In this document: positions 32,610 through 35,587 of the stretch, piece after piece
Position numbering within the stretch: the first letter of the stretch is position 1
Layout: each line of letters opens with the position of its first letter
Origin: Muricoccus harenae
Lineage (GTDB): Bacteria; Pseudomonadota; Alphaproteobacteria; Acetobacterales; Acetobacteraceae
Direction of reading: 5' to 3'
DNA: 35,587 bases
Assembly (NCBI RefSeq): GCF_009848505.1
Contig: NZ_WWDL01000042.1
Location: 1-35,587 of the forward strand
The notes under the pieces: generated by a model
What the model was told of the DNA's origin: nothing
Database searches by the model: none
The model's input: the letters and a program-made list of their open reading frames with translations, nothing else
Position numbers and translations under genes: made by a program

Positions 32610-33091
32610 GCTGGCGGAGGAACGAAGGGATAGGGCACCGGCTCACGCCCGCGATAGGGCAGCGCGACCACCGCAGAACCCGGCGTGGATTCGACGCCCT
32701 TTTCGTTGCGGATTCCGACATCGAGATCGACCAGCCCATAGGCAGGCGTCGCGCGCTTCCCCTTGACCTTGGCCCAGATGGTAAGCGTCTCCCCCACCAC
32801 ATTCATGGCGCGGAACTGAAACTTCACCTGCCAGACCCAGCCGGCGCGCCCGGCCCAATCCTTCAGGAGCTGTGCGATGAACTGCTGCTTGAGAGACCCA
32901 TTGATCAGCAGCCCTGGCAGCTTGTCATGTCCCGTGGCGAAGGGCTGGTCGTAGTGGATCTTGTGCCAGTTCTCCATTGCCGCAGACCAGCGCATCAGAT
33001 GTGGCGTGGTGAAGGGCCCCTTCCCTAGCGGCCCGACGTCGTCGCCGACGGCGACATCCTCGAAGTCGATTCTCTCGCGCATGCTGCTCAC
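32606..33091 (-). CDS. MaoC-like hotdog-fold dehydratase/hydratase, small subunit
   Basis: A 161-residue single-hotdog protein of the MaoC-like dehydratase group, enzymes that add water to enoyl-CoA or remove it from 3-hydroxyacyl-CoA. Landmarks are the opening IDFEDVAVGDDVGPL, the catalytic-helix region MRWSAAMENWHKIHYDQPFA, GLLINGSLKQQFIAQLLKDW and the strand VKFQFRAMNVVGETLTIWAKV. The GTG start at 33091 overlaps the upstream stop by four bases (GTGA); ATG at 33082 is an alternative. Together with the upstream single-hotdog gene it looks like the C-terminal half of a split double-hotdog hydratase, such as mesaconyl-CoA or itaconyl-CoA hydratases, which are often found as two genes or one fused gene. 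Confidence 0.82.
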   Translation of the reverse strand: MSSMRERIDFEDVAVGDDVGPLGKGPFTTPHLMRWSAAMENWHKIHYDQPFATGHDKLPGLLINGSLKQQFIAQLLKDWAGRAGWVWQVKFQFRAMNVVGETLTIWAKVKGKRATPAYGLVDLDVGIRNEKGVESTPGSAVVALPYRGREPVPYPFVPPPA

Positions 33092-33606
33092 CGCCGGATG
33101 ATGGTCTTGCGCGCGCGCAGCAGCAGCTGGCCCGCCTCGGTTGTGAACTCGGTCTCGATGATGACGAAGATCATCGGTCCGGACTTGGTCTCGCGTTCGT
33201 AGATGTCCGCATAGCGGGATTTCTGCAGCACACGCTCGCCATGCCGGGCATAGGCATAGAATTCCACCTCGGCGCCTCCGTTGAGCAGCGCCAGGCCATG
33301 AAGCGGCAGTTCCGGAAGGCCGTTGCCAACGCCCATGACGATGCCGTCGAAGTCCGGGTCATGCGCGCGCTCCGTCAGCACGTCGGGCGCGCCGAAGGGC
33401 GTGCGGAACATGAAGGATGGATAGAGAGGGGGCGCAACCGCACCGCCATAGTGCGCGCCCGCCTCGTCGGAGGCATAGGCGGGATCGGGATCCATGATCG
33501 CCTGGGCGTATCGGCGCACCGCGCCGGGTTCCACCGCGTCGCAGGCGGCGAAGGGCGGGCTCTCCCGCCCGATAAAACTGCGTGCCTCGTCCGTCAGCAG
33601 CGCCAT
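33088..33606 (-). CDS. FAS1-like/MaoC N-terminal dehydratase domain protein
   Basis: A 172-residue protein matching the FAS1-like dehydratase domain (N-terminal hotdog of MaoC-like dehydratases). Landmarks are ARSFIGRESPPFAACDAVE, the segment RRYAQAIMDPDPAYASDE, the loop YGGAVAPPLYPSFMFR and LNGGAEVEFYAYARHGERV. It probably pairs with the next gene's product to form an active two-subunit hydratase. The ATG at 33606 lies 32 bp after the CoA-transferase stop. Gene order CoA-transferase, hydratase half, hydratase half fits activation followed by hydration of an unsaturated acyl-CoA. Confidence 0.83.
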   Translation of the reverse strand: MALLTDEARSFIGRESPPFAACDAVEPGAVRRYAQAIMDPDPAYASDEAGAHYGGAVAPPLYPSFMFRTPFGAPDVLTERAHDPDFDGIVMGVGNGLPELPLHGLALLNGGAEVEFYAYARHGERVLQKSRYADIYERETKSGPMIFVIIETEFTTEAGQLLLRARKTIIRR

Positions 33607-33638
33607 GCCGAACTGGTCCTTTCCTGTGAAGCCGCGCG

Positions 33639-34874
33639 TTAGCCGGCGCGCGGCGGGAGATCTCCCTCGCGCCAGCCTTGGTCGACACCGACGGCGCCCC
33701 GCTGGCCCAGCGCCTCAATCTGTGCCTCGTCATATCCGAGACCACGCATCACCTCGGCCGTGTGCTGCCCGAGGCGCGGCGGCGGCAGCCCGATGGCGGC
33801 TGGCGTCTCGCTCAGCTTCACCGGCAACCCGGCCATGCGCATGGGCCCGAGGCCCGGAAGTTCGATCTCCGCGATCATCCCACGGGCCGCGACCTGTTCC
33901 TCGGCCACCACCTTGTCGATGCGGTTGATGGGGCAGCAGGGCACCTCATTGGCCTTCAGGCGCGCCTCCCAGTAGGCGACCGTCTGCGGCGCGACAGTCT
34001 GCCCGATCAGCTCGATCAGTTCGCCCCTGTTGGCAACACGGCGGCCCGCATCGGCGAAGCGTGGGTCATCCACCCATTCAGGCCGATCCAGCGCAGCGCA
34101 GAGACCGCGCCACATGCGCTCGTTGAAGGCCGAGATGACAATCCAGTCGTCAGAGGCGCGGTACGCCCGGTAGGTAGGGCTCGTCAGCGCGCCGCTGCCG
34201 CTCGGCCCCGGCACCTGCCCTGAGGCAAAGTAGCGGGTGATGAAATGCGCCAGCATGGCAATCTGGCCCTCCAGCAGCGAGGTATCGACACGCTGCCCCC
34301 GGCCGGTTTGGTGCCGCGCCTCGATCGCCATCATCACGCCGATGGTGGCCAGCATCCCGGCGCCGACATCGGCCACCGAGATACCCATTTTCACGGGGCC
34401 GCCCCCTTCTTCCCCGGTGATGCTCATGCCACCCGAATAGGCCTGCATGAACAGGTCGTTCGCCGGTTCCTCGGCGCGCGGGCCGGTGGCGCCGAAACCG
34501 CTCACGGAGCAGTAGATCAGCCGCGGGTTCGCTGCGCTGAGGCTTTCCCAATCAAGCCCCAGTCGCGCCAGCGCGCCGATGCGGTAGTTATCCACCAGCA
34601 CATCGGCCTGGTTGATCAAGCGGCGCGCCACTTCAACGCCCTCGGGCGTCTTCAGATCCAGGGCAACGCTGCGTTTGTTGCGGTTGGCCGAGCTGAAGTA
34701 GTAGCCCATGGCGCCGCCAAAATGCGGCGGCCAGGCGCGGCTGTCATCCCCCGCTCCCGTGCGCTCGATCTTGATGACCTCAGCCCCGAAATCGCCGAGG
34801 GTCATGGCGCAGAACGGCCCGGCCATTGCCACACCGACCTCGACAACGCGCAGCCCCGCAAGCGGGCCGCTCAC
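33639..34874 (-). CDS. CaiB/BaiF family (class III) CoA-transferase
   Basis: A 411-residue class III CoA-transferase. Landmarks are GPLAGLRVVEVGVAMAGPFC, LGDFGAEVIKIERTGAGDDS, NRNKRSVALDLKTPEG, the DVLVDNYRIGALARLGL stretch and SVADVGAGMLATIG, whose Asp169 matches the catalytic Asp169 of formyl-CoA transferase. I chose GTG at 34874 because it puts the conserved GPLAGLRV at residues 3-10, as is usual, and an AGGTG lies just upstream; a GTG at 34910 would add twelve residues without a ribosome-binding site. First gene of the five-gene operon CoA-transferase - hotdog - hotdog - hydrolase - TctC. It is clearly distinct from the CoA-transferase at 21378, so the two probably use different acids or donors. 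Confidence 0.9.
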   Translation of the reverse strand: MSGPLAGLRVVEVGVAMAGPFCAMTLGDFGAEVIKIERTGAGDDSRAWPPHFGGAMGYYFSSANRNKRSVALDLKTPEGVEVARRLINQADVLVDNYRIGALARLGLDWESLSAANPRLIYCSVSGFGATGPRAEEPANDLFMQAYSGGMSITGEEGGGPVKMGISVADVGAGMLATIGVMMAIEARHQTGRGQRVDTSLLEGQIAMLAHFITRYFASGQVPGPSGSGALTSPTYRAYRASDDWIVISAFNERMWRGLCAALDRPEWVDDPRFADAGRRVANRGELIELIGQTVAPQTVAYWEARLKANEVPCCPINRIDKVVAEEQVAARGMIAEIELPGLGPMRMAGLPVKLSETPAAIGLPPPRLGQHTAEVMRGLGYDEAQIEALGQRGAVGVDQGWREGDLPPRAG

Positions 34875-34968
34875 GCAGGCACCTGCGCGGGACAGGCACA
34901 GCCTTGCCACCGAAGACGCACATTATCCTCCCGATGCTTTTCGTCGAATGCGCTCGCCCAGCCGGCAA

Positions 34969-34981
34969 TTCGCAGTACGAG
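34969..34981. promoter_or_regulatory. Candidate IclR operator upstream of the CoA-transferase operon
   Basis: TTCGC-AGT-ACGAG matches YTCGC-N3-GCGAR with one arm mismatch. It continues into TTATTTACTCGG, nearly the same block as beside the 24781 site; CGAG and CTCG there form a second inverted repeat. Centred about 101 bp upstream of the chosen GTG start at 34874. Confidence 0.5.
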
Positions 34982-35074
34982 TTATTTACTCGGTCACTGA
35001 GGCTATGCGCAGCGACGTGCGTTGTAAATACCGCCTCCGGCACCCGGCCCGCGTTCGCCACCAACCGCGCCGGT

Positions 35075-35226
35075 CCAGGAGATCCCGACGCGGCGCAGTA
35101 GTTCGTCGAGCCAGAGTAGCGCGCCGAGAATGACCTGATGATCCTACGGGGCCGGCCGGTGCGCCGCTTCGGCAAGAGCGGCTTGAGGAGGCTCCATTCG
35201 CGAGCCGTCAGCACATGACCCGATAT
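35075..35226 (-). pseudogene. IS5-type transposase fragment, N-terminal, frameshifted
   Basis: The minus-strand frame reads SGHVLTAREWSLLKPLLPKR followed by TGRPRR, the standard N-terminus of IS5-family transposases (LTDxEWxLLxPLLP...GRPRR). After RII the match continues one frame over as VILGALLWL at about 35134, so a frameshift separates the two pieces. No initiation codon precedes it (ATA stands where ATG is expected) and the catalytic domain is absent. It directly abuts a piece of sugar kinase in the same frame. A dead insertion-sequence relic. Confidence 0.6.
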
Positions 35227-35478
35227 GAGTGCACTCCGCTCTGAGCGGGCCGCCGCGTTGTCGTTGCGGTAGAAGGCGAATTGGTGAGGCCGCGGATTAT
35301 GGGTGGCGAAATAGATGCCTGTTGGAGCCTGCGGGCTGGTCCGCAGGGTCGTGGCGTCGAAGCCTTCCTGACGCGAGAGTTCCAGAAAGGCCTCCCCGCC
35401 TGCATTTTCCCCCGCTGCCATCACATAGCCCACGCGGGCACCGCTGCGGACGGCGGCGATGGCGGCGCGGAAATAGGC
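35227..35478 (-). pseudogene. 2-dehydro-3-deoxygluconokinase-like (PfkB family) internal fragment
   Basis: About 84 codons match the N-terminal third of KdgK-type sugar kinases: AAIAAVRSGARVGYVMAAGE, then FLELSRQEGFDATTL, then the substrate-lid APTGIYFATH and HQFAFYRNDNAAAR. The enzyme phosphorylates 2-keto-3-deoxygluconate. The first 30 or so residues, including the start, are missing and replaced by the end of another gene. The remaining 200 residues, including the C-terminal GxGD catalytic motif, are missing and replaced by the IS5-type relic. It cannot be functional. Confidence 0.65.
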
Positions 35479-35501
35479 TCCGTGCCGCCCCGGCTGCTCG
35501 C

Positions 35502-35587
35502 TCAGAAGGTGCGGCTGAGGAAGACCATGGCGCGGGCTGCGCAGATTTTCTGGCTGCCGAAGCACTCGCCGCGGCTGAGATTGGTGT
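35502..35587 (-). CDS. C-terminal end of an outer-membrane protein, possibly a TonB-dependent receptor (runs off the right edge)
   Basis: The last 27 codons before TGA at 35504-35502 use strongly GC-rich third positions, as in real genes here. They read N-L-S-R-G-E-C-F-G-S and end FLSRTF. A C-terminal phenylalanine after alternating hydrophobic residues, preceded by a G-E-C-F segment, is typical of the last beta-strand of TonB-dependent siderophore receptors. Only this tail is visible, so the family call is tentative. It ends 23 bp before the kinase fragment begins, which suggests a deletion joined two unrelated genes. Confidence 0.4.
   Translation of the reverse strand, partial: TNLSRGECFGSQKICAARAMVFLSRTF

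Noticed and set aside
34780-35565. A 261-codon minus-strand frame taken as one gene
   Set aside because: It joins a sugar-kinase piece, an IS5 transposase piece and the leader of the CoA-transferase operon in one frame by chance; no protein family spans it.
1-35587. CRISPR arrays, tRNA or rRNA genes, riboswitches
   Set aside because: No regularly spaced repeats were seen beyond the two IS21 terminal units, and no cloverleaf, rRNA-like segment or known riboswitch core was noticed by eye.

Overview
The window is roughly two-thirds G+C by eye, densely coded and free of recognisable RNA genes. Its contents (three orphan TctC/Bug solute-binding proteins, two CaiB/BaiF CoA-transferases, MmgE/PrpD, a stand-alone DUF1326/DUF2182 pair, IS21/IS630/IS5-type remnants) suggest an alphaproteobacterium of the Acetobacteraceae (Roseomonas-like) type. 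That assignment is inference from gene style and not from a marker gene.

Layout, left to right. (1) 1-130 is the tip of an IS21-family element: the first codons of istA run off the left edge, behind tandem terminal repeats. (2) 323-3123 (minus) is a two-gene operon, an M20 amidohydrolase followed by a peptide/dipeptide-type ABC solute-binding protein, divergent from an MFS exporter (3410-4717). (3) 4796-5026 is a decayed IS630 transposase N-terminus. (4) 5038-8023 holds an Lrp/AsnC regulator divergent from a homodimeric pyruvate-dehydrogenase-E1/transketolase-like enzyme. (5) 8422-11138 holds a universal stress protein divergent from a DUF1326-DUF2182 pair; a truncated TauE/SafE exporter lies behind it. 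(6) 11719-13194 is an amidase, divergent from a 1144-residue fusion of a molybdopterin oxidoreductase with a phthalate-dioxygenase-reductase-like module (13415-16849), followed by an AtoE-type short-chain fatty-acid transporter (16978-18420).

(7) 18567-34874 is a large catabolic region around an IclR-family regulator (24833-25711). It contains MmgE/PrpD, three TctC proteins, two CaiB/BaiF CoA-transferases, an SMP-30 lactonase, an Old Yellow Enzyme, an HMG-CoA-lyase-family lyase, two acyl-CoA dehydrogenases, two small hotdog-fold dehydratases and an alpha/beta hydrolase. Six intergenic spaces in this region carry the same short palindrome, YTCGC-N3-GCGAR (two of the six with one mismatch), in front of the presumed transcription units and between the IclR gene and its divergent neighbour. 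I read this as one IclR regulon that imports an unidentified, probably (di)carboxylic acid, activates it with CoA, oxidises and hydrates it, and cleaves it with the lyase. The substrate cannot be told from sequence.

(8) 34969-35587 is a scar: the C-terminal end of what may be a TonB-dependent receptor, then an internal piece of a KdgK-like sugar kinase, then a frameshifted IS5-type transposase fragment, all on the minus strand and directly abutting.
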